Origin: Gymnopus androsaceus JB14
Taxonomy: Eukaryota; Basidiomycota; Agaricomycetes; Agaricales; Omphalotaceae
Reading direction: 5' to 3'
DNA: 64,000 nucleotides
Assembly: GCA_009733575.1 (NCBI GenBank)
Contig: ML769484.1
Span: forward strand, 141,164-205,163
Positions 1 through 10,763 of the stretch are shown in pieces; positions within the stretch are counted from its first letter, which is position 1, and every line of letters begins with the position of its first letter. Below the pieces are notes generated by a model that had not been told where the DNA came from, made no database searches, and worked only from the letters and a program-made list of their open reading frames with translations. Both the position numbers and the translations under genes were made by a program.

Positions 1-1
1 A

Positions 2-2770
2 GATATCGAGACGCAGCCAACACAGCGAATCCGCGCTTTCCGTGACTTGCGCGTGGACGAGACAGGGAACAAAGTGGTTTTTAAAGCGGGCAACATTCCG
101 GTTGTTCAGGTCGTAGGAGAAGACAGTTACACCAAAGTCCCGACACTCTACGACGATAACGGTCAAACTCCGTATTACACACCCTCCTTCGTACCTGGCA
201 CCGACGGAAATCTCGTCATCATGTCAAGGTGGTCGGACGTTCACTTCACTTCTTTCGAGCTATCAGAGCTCACCAAAGGAATATCATACGAGATCGAAGG
301 GCTGCCCATGGGAAGATATCGAAATCCCGTTCTGTGTGCGTGCAGCGGTTCCAAACGAACCATTGCGTTTCTCAAAACAGGCGGAGATCTTCTCAGTGGT
401 GACCTGATCGCTACTGCTGGTGCCGGCCTTTACATTGGTGACATCGACCTTGAGCCCTCCGGCTCGCAGAAGCTCGTTGTTAGCAATCTACGGTTGATAC
501 CTTCAGAAGTAGACCCGGAAAGTGCGAAAATCGAGTTTTTGGAGAGGAATAGCAAACTACTCGTCAAGAGGCCCGAAGAGCAGTTCGTCGTCGACCTGAA
601 CGGAGATGTTGATGTGGAAGGCAAACCTCCACATGCCACTCTCGCGTCCGGAAAGATGTCTACCCAGATAGCTGTTTCAGCTCGTCCGCGTTCTGTATTC
701 GAAAGGGTCATTTTCGGGGATGGTTTCGATGCCGAGTATGTTGCGTTTGTGGACTTTTTTCACGTTTACGTGGTGGCTGGGAAGGATATCAAAAACGGTG
801 AGGTCTGGTCGAAACCCGGGAATGCTACTGCGGGACTCGCCAGACTCAGCTTGGATGGGGGCCATGACATTGCTTGGAGCTCTGATGGGAAGTAAATTAT
901 TCTGGTTCCTCGGTATGGATAATGTACATGGAGTGCTTAATTTTGACTAATGACTGCTCTCTAGGTCCATATCTACACTCACTCGAAATAGCTCAAGCTT
1001 GGCAAATGCTCTTCTTCGATTAAGAATGATCCAAACACCTTTGGGATTTCTTGTGTTAAAACGCTTCTTAAATATCAAGAAGTTATAGTTGAACATTCAA
1101 CTGACATAGCGCGTCTGAAGAAGCAAGCACGCTCGCTGACATCAAGTGCAAATTCAGATGTTCTTGTCGTCTACAACGCTACTGTTGTGACGATGGAAAC
1201 CGGGGATATAGATAAAGATCTTCTCCAACAAGCAGTCCTTGTCATCAGAGGTGGTGTTATAGAATCTGTTTCTTCAGGGCATGAATACATGGCCACGGCG
1301 CCGGATGGTGCAACTCTGATCAATGCTCGAGGAGGTAAGTAGCCTTTGGTGTCCCATTTGGAATGCTAAATCAGGATCCCGTAGGGTTCGTTATACCTGG
1401 ACTCATCGACGCACATGCACACTGGGGTGGAATGAGTAACCCTCATCCTGCCAAATCTTGGGAGATGCAGACTTTCTTGGCCTATGGAGTCACCACTATG
1501 CACAAGTGAGTTCGAATGCAAATAATCCATGTTCAAGATTGAGCGTAACAATGTCAAACTAGTCCCAGCTCCGACAACGTCGATGGATTCGTTGAGCGTA
1601 GTCGTTTGGAAAGCGGACAATTCGTGGGTCCGCGTATTTTCCACACTGGCGACGTAATTTATGGCGCGGCGATACCTGGACTCCATGCTGATATTGTCGA
1701 CATGAACGACGCGAATTCTGCGTTGATCAGAATTAAGGCTGAAGGGGGGCCGATTAGTACGTCTTACAAGAACTACAATCTGCCCATTCGGTGAGTTTAG
1801 CTCTCTTGCATCCATCAAGTACCTTGGTCTCAACTCAGACCAATGAACAGCGCGACAAGACAAAGGCTGTTACTTGCTGCGCGAAACTTGAGCATGCTCT
1901 GTGTTCCAGAAGGAGGGATGAATTTAGATTGGGATATCGCCTACATAATTGACGGAATGACCACTGTGGAACATGCTCTGCCTGTTCCTGTCCAGTATGA
2001 CGACGTTTTAACTTTGTTCGCATTGAGCGGTACCGCCAATACGCCAACTCATATCTGTCAATTATGGTGGGGCTTTGGGTGAGCAACTTGTCTGGGCAAC
2101 GGAAGATGTCCCTAACGATGCCAAGTTAGCAAACGAGTCCGTCTTTCTCTCGAAGCATGATATTGATCAGATTATTTGCAGACTGCGCCGCTTCTCCCGA
2201 GAAGATATTTTGGAAAGTATCACTGAATCCACTGCAAGGCCGAAATTGTGTACGTCTTTCAATTGTTGGTGCAACGGAGGATATTCAATACTTTCACTTC
2301 TATAGCCTACCAATTCTTCAACACCTCCGCTTCGAACGCAAAGATGGTACCCCTAGGCTTCAAGACTCTTATCGGTGCCCACGGAGAACCCCCAATGGGT
2401 CTCAATTATCACTACGAGATGTTCTTTACCCAGCAGGGCGGTTTGAGTAATTATGAGGTGTGTATCTGAATGACCGCTCCGTATTAGATGGGCCTGACAT
2501 CTCCTCTTCGTATGGCAATAGGTCCTACAGTCAGCAACATCATGGGCTGCACAAGTATATGGGATGTTCCCTTCGCTCGGCTCGTTGAGCCCTGGAAAGC
2601 TTGCAGACCTCCTGATATATCCACCCGGTGTTGATTTGTTGAATGGACCGATTAGAGATACCCTGAAACTTCAATTTGTGGCGAGAGGTGGTCGAGTCTG
2701 GGAGGCGGAAACACTGAAGGAGATATTCCCTGGTGGGGCGATTCAAGAAATGCCGCCGATTAATCCTTGA
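2..2770 (+). pseudogene. TolB-like propeller / amidohydrolase, 5'-partial, three apparent frameshifts
   Basis: The gene runs in from the left edge; the first codon in frame starts at base 2. The N-terminal part (to about 895) resembles the beta-propeller half of TolB-amidohydrolase fusions. The C-terminal part carries the metal-dependent hydrolase signature: GLIDAHAHW near 1395 (HxH metal ligands), GVTTMH near 1490, TTVEHALPVP near 1970 and SGT..TPTH near 2030. It ends at the stop 2768-2770. Introns are seen at about 914-964, 1336-1384, 1507-1562, 1791-1851, 2127-2180 and 2458-2521. The recognisable protein changes frame by one base at about 890 (into KLFWFLG), about 1003 (into KLGKCSS) and about 2051 (into VNYGGA). 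None of these is explained by an intron, so it is either a pseudogene or mis-assembled. Substrate is unknown; the family includes imidazolonepropionase-like and prolidase-like enzymes. Family assignment is firm, intactness is not. Confidence -1.
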
Positions 2771-3062
2771 ACTAGTTCTGTAGTTCCTTCGATAATTGTA
2801 CTTGTTGTGAACTGAGGAGAATACAATCCCAGTGCTTGCTCAACCTCCGGTGGGGCAGATTTCCGGATGGAATGTGTCAGTATGAAGATGGGAATCACAC
2901 TTTACAGTACCCTTACCTTCTCTCAAGTTGTAAGCTGTCAGATTCAGTGTTTTCTACTTATTTCAAGGATATAATCAGTCTGTAAAAATATCTGGCACCA
3001 TAATACATATTAACTACCACATCAGAGCCTAGTAATAATGTCGAGTGTGATATGATACATGT

Positions 3063-4664
3063 TCACACCCCCAAAAGAGCCTCAGGATTCCTGCTGTGCT
3101 TATACCGAACAATTCTGAATATAAAAACAACTGCCCCCACAATGACCGCAAATACACAAGAGACAGTAAGGGTAGGAATCCATGTTGCACTCCCAAAGGT
3201 TGCTGGAGAGTTCAAAGTGCCAAGCACAGAGTACATGATCACTGACGCAGTGAATAGTATTATGGACCATACTAGTGCAGCAAATGGAATGCTGAACACA
3301 AGCGCAAGGGCCCTTTTGTTGACATCCTAAAACCAAACCAGTTGAGTAGAGCAAAGAAATCTACAGAAAGAATGGCATACTATATCCTTGAATCTTACTT
3401 TCCCAGTCTGCCATTGAAGATATAGTCCAGTCATGACACTCCCCAAAGTAAGTATGATGGAGATCAAGGTCACAATGCGAGTGAAGTTGTCAATACCTGG
3501 CACAGCCAGAAAGGCAGATGAGGATCTATTCAGATGAAAAGGTGAGTGTTAATGTCAAAATGCTGAATTCCAAGCACAAACGAGAGAAGTACTGTGGACT
3601 GCAAGAAGCGGATTAGTATAATTTCAGTAACAAAAATAATATCTATACACACCCCCAGATTTGAGACAGTTAATTCTTGATCATATCGTGCTAGAAATGC
3701 AGTCCAGCTATCAGTTCTATCTTGAAGCTCCATAGTACTGAGAGCAGTTGATATCCGTTCATAATGACTACGCGGAGCGCCGAACAGAAGAGTAGATGAA
3801 ACAAATTGGAACAAAATGTTTGTGCAAGTGACAGTGCAACTGGGCTGATGCTGCAATTGTTCGGTTTCTCCCATCATGTAGCCACCATAATTGTGGCGGA
3901 TTTTATGTTTTACTGAGCGGAAAAACAGTTACTAAATAAACCACCAGATTCGCAAAGCCTTACCACCCGTCCATAGAATCCATGAAATTAAAGCAGTGAA
4001 TGCGGAAATTTGAGAGGGAATGCCAGGAAATGTCGTAAATGTAATATCAGGCTCCTCATAAGCATTCAGATATGTCAAAAGTTCAGTGCATTGTTCCAAG
4101 GTAAATGGCGCTTCCGAGTCGGACCTTCGACGGAGCAGATCTAGAAGAGTCTGCTTACAAGTACAGATAATTTCTGAGCTCGCTTACCCATTTGGAAAAA
4201 GTTCAAAACTTGCTTTGCTGAATGAAAGGCGTCGCACTTAGAATTGGCTGAGCTATGTGCACCTCCCACTGCCCCGCAGTCTTGTAGAGGCCTGTGTGCA
4301 GGAAAATCACACATAAACTTCCAGTAAGCGACACGACGCTTGTCTATTGACAAAAATTCGTCAGGCGAACATTCCAACAGTGCCCAGAAAAGTTTTACTT
4401 GCCCATTTCCTCTCTAATGTCTTGAACCTCTTTCAAGGTAGAAGCTGCATACCTCTGATGGTGATCAACGATTAACTTGACTTCACCATCCTGATCCAAT
4501 AGAACGTCGAATGTAGAATCCAACGCTTTGGGATAAGTTGAGTTATTCACTTTGGGGTGATTTGACCCTGATATTGCATGTAGTTCAGGGTGGTACAGAT
4601 ATTTCCAACCGTTGGGGTGAAAACACTCTTCCCATGAGGAGGAATTTTTGGAGGACGCGTTCAT
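3063..4664 (-). CDS. Hypothetical agaricomycete protein with WW-like N-terminus and C-terminal membrane segments
   Basis: The minus-strand coding pieces run from an ATG at 4664 to a stop at 3063. Near the N-terminus a GWKYLYHPEL stretch resembles the WW-like module of a basidiomycete protein family I know only as hypothetical. Later exons carry YWKF (about 4320), a region LEQCTELLTYLNAYEEP near 4060-4110, and a final exon with at least two strong hydrophobic segments (residues from LVFSIPFAALVWSIILF and IPTLTVSCVFAVIVGAVVF). The tail is basic, consistent with a membrane-anchored protein with a cytosolic C-terminus. Between the first exon and the LFWALLEC segment at about 4396 the frame appears to shift by one base, so exon joins there are unsure. 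No catalytic motif is visible and I assign no function. The N-terminus may be truncated, because helicase-like sequence begins just upstream. Confidence -1.
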
Positions 4665-5025
4665 GAAGGTTGAGGAGCACGAGTTGTCGGATTTCCACGT
4701 GCTCCCGACAGGGAAAATTGAGACTCAAGTTGTGACGTTGAATTTTGAAATAGTACAACTTTAATATAGAGTCTGCAGGCACTCACGTCGCGTCATCCCG
4801 TGTGAAAGAAAAAATCTGAAATCCCGATTTGGACGAAAGTCACGTGCAGTGAGCAGAGGCATTTCGAGCAATCGTTGAACGCAATATCCACCGAACGAGC
4901 TTGTATTCTCTCCGTCGCTTCCTCGTATGAGCTCGAGGAAGCCTGATAGTGGTCCCAGAACCGCTACCAATCTTCGGAATGGACCTTTGTTGCCAATAAA
5001 AGCTGTTTCACACACACTACCTACC

Positions 5026-5298
5026 TCATATCTGTTCTCGCAGCCATACACTCCCTCCAATTTTCCTCAGACCGCTTCTCACCACGATGAAAGTAGTCGT
5101 ACATAATCTTCCAGTCTTCCCAGAACCACACTTTGAAGTCACTAAGGCATCGATGCCATCCATCACAGTTGTTGCAACATCGAGCGAATAAGAGTGAGGA
5201 TCAAATTCAAGCTGAGGACGGGCAATTTTCCGACACAGTTGGGCACCATCTTTAGAATTGAGTTTAAAGACGTCTTTCAACGCGTCAGATTGGCTCAT
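5026..5298 (-). pseudogene. RecQ/DEAD-like helicase N-terminal remnant
   Basis: A short minus-strand reading frame starts with MSQSDALKDVF and contains CGSGKTG, a Walker A motif. It is preceded by RPQLEFDPHSYSLDVATTV-type sequence, as found before motif I in agaricomycete RecQ/DEAD-box helicases. Downstream of the P-loop I find no motif II (DExH), no motif III and no helicase C domain; the sequence soon runs into stops. It therefore looks like the 5' stump of a truncated helicase gene rather than a working enzyme. An alternative is an unrelated P-loop protein. Repeats begin about 120 bp upstream. Confidence -1.
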
Positions 5299-5417
5299 AA
5301 ACGTCGCAGTACACGAAACTGATTTTATGATTTTATGGTAATTAGTTTTGGACCCTGATCTAGACCTAGCACATGACTTTCACATGACTCGAAATCGCAG
5401 TACGGCTTCGGCCCATC

Positions 5418-5719
5418 AATAAGCCAGACTGTGGCTAGATCGAGATAAGTAGGAGTATAATAGTTTAATAGTGGAAATTATCTGGCTGGGCTTTAGCCCC
5501 GCGCGGGTGGGCAAATGAATTACACACACAGAGACTAAAGCTGGAGCATACAGCTGGTAAAGGTGAGGGTGGGTGGGTAAGCAAGAATTTGAAGATAATT
5601 TGATGATGGTGGTGAGAGTCAAAAGAACAAAGCTAATAGGTGCTGGAGCAGCACCGGTTGACTCTCAACGCCCGCGCTGGCTTATCCTCTGATAAGCCAA
5701 CTCCGTTGACTTATCTCGG
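5418..5719. repeat. Composite repeat, copy 1 (short form, 302 nt)
   Basis: This copy begins AATAAGCCAGACTGTGG and ends GACTTATCTCGG. Its first 87 nt (5418-5504) and last 142 nt (5578-5719) recur almost unchanged in the element abutting it at 5720. The core between differs. A 10-nt CGAGATAAGT at 5441-5450 is inverted near the 3' end. It has no coding capacity. A non-autonomous mobile element or a segmental duplication would both fit. Confidence -1.
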
Positions 5720-6502
5720 AATAAGCCAGACTGTGGCTAGATCGAGATAAGTAGGAGTATAATAGTTTAATAGTGGAAATTATCTGGCTGGGCTTTAGCC
5801 CCGCGCTCCCGCCCATGGTTGCCAGGTGAGCCGGACAACCCAAACAGAGCCAGAGCTCAATCGCAGGAGAATGGCGGGAACGGGCGAGGAGAAACCCAAA
5901 CAGAGCTCAGGATCTGTATTGATAAAGCAGCATGACTTTAGTAGAAAGATAGTGCTTGAGAATATGAATGTGGTTGGAGTTTGAGGAGATAATCTTGATT
6001 TGCGAATAGTAGTGTGGGGGAATGTCCTCAAGTTGTAATAGAAGTACGAGGGAATATTCTCGACTTTGTGAATAGTAATGTGAGGCAATGTCCTCAAATT
6101 GTAATAGAAGTACAAGGGAATATTCTCGACTTCATGAATAGTAATGTGAGGCAATGTCCTCGAATTGTAATAGAAGTACGAGGGAATGTTCTCAACTTCA
6201 TGAATAGTAATGTGAGGCAATGTCCTCAGGCTCAAATTGTAATAGAAGTACAAGGGAATGTTCTCAACTTCATGAATAGTAATGTGAGGCAATGTCCTCA
6301 AGTTGTAATGGAAGTGCAAGAGAATGATCTTGACTTTGCAGGTGGGAGTGGCCTTGGGAATAAGCAAGAATTTGAAGATAATTTGATAATGGTGGTGAGA
6401 GTCAAAAGAACAAAGCTAATAGGTGCTGGAGCGGTGCCGGTTGACTCTCAACACCCGCGCTGGCTTATCCTCTGATAAGCCAACTCCGTTGACTTATCTC
6501 GG
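5720..6502. repeat. Composite repeat, copy 2 (long form with minisatellite core, 783 nt)
   Basis: This copy shares its 5' 87 nt (5720-5806) and 3' 142 nt (6361-6502) with the copy directly upstream. Its core is replaced by a different sequence that contains a 66-nt tandem array. The two copies abut head to tail with no bases between them. Confidence -1.
6011..6357. repeat. Minisatellite, about five copies of a 66-nt unit
   Basis: The unit begins near GTGAGGCAATGTCCTC and ends near CATGAATAGTAAT. Copies start at about 6011, 6080, 6146, 6212 and 6284. They are imperfect, and one copy is 72 nt through a 6-nt insertion. Unit length and insertion are multiples of three, so both strands stay open (a plus-strand repeat with NVRQCPQ, a minus-strand repeat with TLPHITIHEVEN). 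There is no start context or domain, so I treat the reading frames as a by-product. Confidence -1.
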
Positions 6503-6645
6503 AACAAATAAGCGCTACTACTACAAATGAATGTTGACGAGTTTTTTATTTTGTTCTTGACCTTGGGCTACACCGAAGATTGAATTGGCACCGAATTCAA
6601 ATGTTGTCTGATGCTCTCTTGCGTTCTTGAGCGTATTGCAGCGTT

Positions 6646-7028
6646 TACTGTACTCTTCCAACCAAGTGTTCACGGGGTGTGACAAGTGACCTACCCTGTT
6701 CAGAAATTCTAAGTGTTCACAGATCACAGTGACCTGTGACCAACCTGTGAACTGTTCACTGGGAGTGGATTCTGGTGGATTATCTGTACTTATTTCACAA
6801 TATGATCTTCATTTTACCTTATTTGAAACTATTTCTGGTTTGTTTATATGTAGACTGAGGAAAATTTGAGGTTTTTTAAAAGTATTTTTTGAACTATCTT
6901 GAGGATTTTTTTTTATTTCGGTTGTCACGGTGTTCACAACCCCAAGTGACCAGTGACACCCTTCTGTGAACTGTTTGTTTTGGACTGATGTGATGCGTGA
7001 CTGAACACTTGGTCGGAAGAGTACAGTA
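6646..7028. mobile_element. MITE-like element with about 27-nt terminal inverted repeats
   Basis: The left end TACTGTACTCTTCCAACCAA (continuing GTGTTCA) at 6646-6672 matches the reverse complement of 7002-7028 with one difference (A/G at the 15th base). The interior is about 330 nt, AT-rich and non-coding. Subterminal motifs such as GTGACC and TGTGAAC are repeated in both orientations. The arrangement fits a non-autonomous DNA transposon, perhaps hAT-like from its subterminal repeats, but I see no clear 8-bp target-site duplication (flanks GCAGCGTT and TTTCGCCT differ). Confidence -1.
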
Positions 7029-7240
7029 TTTCGCCTTCGCTAATTATAAAACAAGGACTCTGTTCTTGCTCTATACTATGAGAGAGTCCGATTTCGGACT
7101 CCTCAAACCCTGGCCTCAGGATCCGTGATAATCAGTATCGACGAGCACTGCCAGATTCCGCTTGCCAGTGCCAGCACGCTATTGAATCATCGCGTCAGTA
7201 TCAACGGTATCAATCTCATCAACTAAACAAACCGCCAGAG

Positions 7241-7246
7241 TATATA
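7241..7246 (+). promoter_or_regulatory. TATA-like box
   Basis: TATATA lies 71 nt upstream of the ATG at 7312 of the lipoyl-domain gene, a usual distance for a fungal TATA element. This is inferred from sequence and spacing only. Confidence -1.
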
Positions 7247-7311
7247 ACGCGAATTATAACCCCGGACTCGGAGATATCCCAGAGCTGACTACATCATTCT
7301 TGCTGGTCGAG

Positions 7312-8418
7312 ATGAGCACCACGTCTTCTGTTCTTGTTCAACGAGTCAATTCCTTGTCGCGGGCGGCGAGGAACACTTCTTTTAGTACTAATCCGAGAGT
7401 TCGACAACAATGTTAGTGTTTATTCTCATTTCGCGGGGGTGATGTCTGTGCTTACCTTCTCATCCTTTGTAGCCTTCCACGAGTCCAGGGCGACTCAAGC
7501 TATCATGATGCCAGCGCTGAGTCCGTTCATGACCGAGGGGACAATCACGAAATGGTTGAAGAAGGAAGGGGAAACGTTTGCTGCGGGGGACGTCCTACTG
7601 CAAATAGTAAGTTAATTATTGTCCTGAAATCTAGCACAATGCTTATCTCTACACCAGGAATCAGACCTTGCCTGTCTAGACGTGCAAGCAGAAATGCCAG
7701 GCGTCATGGGAAAGATCTTGGTATGTTCTCTTTCTAGCTTCAGCAGTTTTGGAAGTGTCTAATACAGTTACTAGATCCCAGATGGAACATCTAACGTTCC
7801 GGTCGAACAAGTTCTTGCAGTAGTAGCCAGAGATACTCAAGAGGTTACACGTCTACGACCTCCCACCCCACGTTTGCGACACATACCTCCACCTCTTGCT
7901 CGACTCGATATACCCCCAACTCCCATCCGGAATTCCCGAGGGTATCCTGAGATTCCGACGCCCATTTCCGCTACGTCGTTCTATACAGCTCCCTTGCCTG
8001 CAGCTGAGAGTCCGAGCACTACTACAGCGCTACGTCGACCCTCACTACACTTCCATCATCCTTTGTCGACTGCGTCTCGTCTCGAATCTTCCCAAAGTAA
8101 CGCGAGCTTCTTGCATTCTGCTACTCATAGGTCACCAACCGGTTACGATGCTTCTGGAGATTCTTTTATTCACCAGGGCGGCGGCGCCGCTGCCTCTGTG
8201 CGAGGAATGATTATGGATCACCATCACACAGCTTGCCCTAGTGCGGGTTTGTGCGATTCTGCGTCCACAGTTGGGTGTGAGGGATCGCATTCGCGGGCGC
8301 AGGTAGAGGTTTCAGGACAGGCATTGAATTTGAGAAGGAAGATTTTGGCGAGCTTTTCTTCGAAGGTGCTTCGGTTGAAAGCAATGGTGCTTCAGAGTAC
8401 TTTAATGGGATTCTCTAG
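7312..8418 (+). CDS. PDX1: Pyruvate dehydrogenase complex protein X-like (lipoyl domain); downstream frames conflict
   Basis: The start [15 protein letters not shown] is Arg/Ser-rich and mitochondrial-presequence-like. After a short intron (about 7412-7472) comes a clear biotinyl/lipoyl domain: [33 protein letters not shown], then [11 protein letters not shown], the lipoyl-lysine region in which fungal protein X proteins diverge from E2. It continues with GVMGKIL and [14 protein letters not shown] Pro-rich linker follows. Beyond it the expected E3-binding segment (resembling [11 protein letters not shown] near 8015) lies in a different frame from the linker. A plausible C-terminus ([10 protein letters not shown] to the stop 8416-8418) lies in a third. 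No acetyltransferase HxxxD motif is visible, as expected for protein X. Either extra introns I cannot place or frameshifts break the 3' half. The lipoyl domain is certain; the rest is tentative. Confidence -1.
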
Positions 8419-8430
8419 CCATGGAAGAAT

Positions 8431-9461
8431 ACTTGGGCTTGTACGAATAGTATGTAACATTTGTTCAATTCAGATTGTAGCTCAAAGTCGATTGAGAAAC
8501 CAAGAGGTCAATATTTCGAGAGAAGAACATATTGCCCTGCAACTCTTCGTCGATTCCCTCAACTTTCCTTCTCTCTCTCTCGGAGACAATATGGACACTG
8601 GCGGGAAGATCGTTCTTTGCCATTTCCGCTTTGCCCGTTCCCTTGGCCGCAACTTGAATAGCACCAACAGACAACCTAAGGAAAATGTGGGTATACATTT
8701 GATGCATACCTGCAAGAATAGCCCATCGCAAGCAGCTCTGGATTGAGGCCACCTATTTCCACGGCTAGGCCATTGAAGCTGACGGATCAGTTCCACCCTG
8801 CACCTTTGAGTGACAACTTGTATACTCAAGAACAAGTTAATAACTACCGCAATTTCTGCCAAGCCGTTGGTACTTTAATCAGATTCTTTGGTGCAAGTTG
8901 GCTGCAATCGGGGTTCAACACCGTTCAAGTGAAGACGCGCCCTCAGGATATTTTAGGATACTGAACTGCGGGAAGGACCGCGCCGCAGTGTGTGGCGCAC
9001 TGCAACTTGCAAGTATATAAATGTTCTTTTTCCTTTTTCCTCGAGTGCTGTTTTCTTCCGTTCTAAATCGTCGCATCGCCTTATATCGCGTCGTTCGCGT
9101 TCAGACGCATGAACTCTGTCAAGCCGTGTAACCAAGTGAGATTCTCGGACTTCCGGAACGCCAAAACTTTGCCAAACTTTGCCAAAACTGGTTGCTGGGT
9201 TCGTTCTCTAGTGAAATTGAAAACTCTGGATAATGGCTGGTGGCCGAGGAGGTGTGGATACAGAATTTGAAGAATGGTAGCTACTGGTTACTGAATTAGG
9301 AGGTTTTAATGGAGAGGAGCGCATGTTCTTGGCAGTAATCTTGGCTGCACTTGGCAGTACAAATTGGGATTTTCGCAGAATATTTTTCTTCGCTTCTTTC
9401 CTTCTTACCACTTTCTTCAGATTCGCTCCTCAGCAAAACGTCGCTCTTTTCTACCCCTAAA
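8431..9461. other. No supported gene
   Basis: Open frames on both strands between about 8465 and 8964 overlap each other. None shows a domain I recognise, although the minus strand has a stretch (AIQVAAKGTGKAEMAKNDLP) that looks protein-like. A TATA-like AGTATATAAATG lies near 9011. Nothing else is assigned. Confidence -1.
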
Positions 9462-10763
9462 ATGTTAAATCTCGCTTATTCTACGCTTCTGGTTGCGGCT
9501 GCAGCTTCATGCGCTTCTGCTCAATCCTTTGTGTCCGACCCCCTTGTCGACAAGACAATTGCTTATACCGCTATTGTCCGTCTTTTCTTTCTTTCTTTCG
9601 CTCATTTTTGACACAAATTATCCAGCCTTATCAAGCTGATACCCATACCGACGGGCGTGGTCCTCAGTCTGGTTACAATATCTGCAACTCGACCACAGAA
9701 ACCCAGGCATCCATGTGTCAAACTGGTTTCATTAACCATCTCGACGGTCAGTTTTTTGGTTCAAAACCATTCGAAAATAATTCTAATCCATTACTCCAGA
9801 CTTTTGCCTTTTCGCTCCTCCTGCAGCTAACACTAGCATCGGCGACAGCGAGGGCGTCGAAGTCGCATGGTGTACGAAGAAGGGCCATGGAACTCGTCTC
9901 ATTCCCGATGGAGCTCTGCAAGGCGTTCAACTCGTCCAGAGCCCAGGTTATGTCCAAATCGCTGGCTTCATTGACCAGACCTTGTTGAACATTCAAGATG
10001 GCGATTACGGAGGCGAGCTCGACTCTGGAGGCCAGGACGGAGTGAGTAGCCTCTTTTTCATTCATCTGGTCTTTGTTACTGACTGCACCCTTCCAGCGTG
10101 GTAACCCCATTGGCGGCCTCGTGTACACTAACGCTTTCCCCTCTAACAACGGTGACAACTCTACTTACCAGCAGGGAAGACACTGGACCTTGTCAGTCGA
10201 CTATTTCTTTCTTTTAAACACACAATCATCTTACCCTTGTTCTCAGCTTTGTAGGAGGAAACACGTTCTGTGCCAAGATCTGTGATGACACTCAACCTAA
10301 CGCCGAAGGCCTGTGTCAGCACATCTACGACCGTATTGGCTGCGCCTTCAATGCTCCAAACAACGCCAAGAACGGTACTTTTGAGGCTTGCCAAGGAGCT
10401 GATATGACACCGGTTGGCGTGTATGTCACTAACGGTGTCACTACCACTTGGACCCAACCCGCCGAAACCGTATCTATCACTGGCGTTCCATACACACCGA
10501 CTCCCGCTGCGTCCAGTAATTGCGTTACATTCACATCCGCATCGTTATACACCGACCTCGCTAGCATTGGCGTCAGTGGGACCGTCACTCCTGCTGCCAC
10601 TGCCACATCTGGCTCTGGCAGCGGCAAGTCTGGTGCCTCCGCTACCAAGACCGGCTCCGGCTCTTCCGCTACTGGATCCTCCAACTCTGCGGGTACCGCC
10701 ATGGGCATTTCTGTCGTTTCTGCATTCGCCGGAGTCTTTTTGTCGGCGTTGTTCTTCGCTTAA
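9462..10763 (+). CDS. Secreted, probably GPI-anchored glycoprotein of an agaricomycete family
   Basis: The start at 9462 (MLNLAYSTLLVAAAASCASA) is a typical signal peptide, probably cleaved after ASA. The body is spread over about five exons (9462-9575, 9626-about 9747, and further exons to 10763). It contains CNSTTETQASMC, AWCTKKGHGTRLIPDGA, GFIDQTLLNIQDGDYGGELD, RGNPIGGLVYTNAF and FCAKICDDTQPNAEGLCQHIYD, with regularly spaced cysteines. The C-terminus is a Ser/Thr/Gly-rich stalk followed by a hydrophobic tail (VVSAFAGVFLSALFFA) directly before the stop, which is the layout of a GPI-anchored cell-surface protein. I recognise the sequence type from other mushroom fungi but know no proven activity; carbohydrate binding or a cell-wall role is only a guess. 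All splice sites are GT-AG and the frame is continuous, so the gene appears intact. Confidence -1.

Noticed and set aside
5795..6475. Long repeat-peptide reading frames on both strands over the minisatellite
   Set aside because: They arise because the repeat unit is a multiple of three; there is no domain, codon pattern or promoter to support a gene.
8465..8964. Possible gene on either strand between the lipoyl-domain gene and the GPI-anchored protein gene
   Set aside because: Both strands are open, no family is recognised, and no splice model gives a convincing protein.
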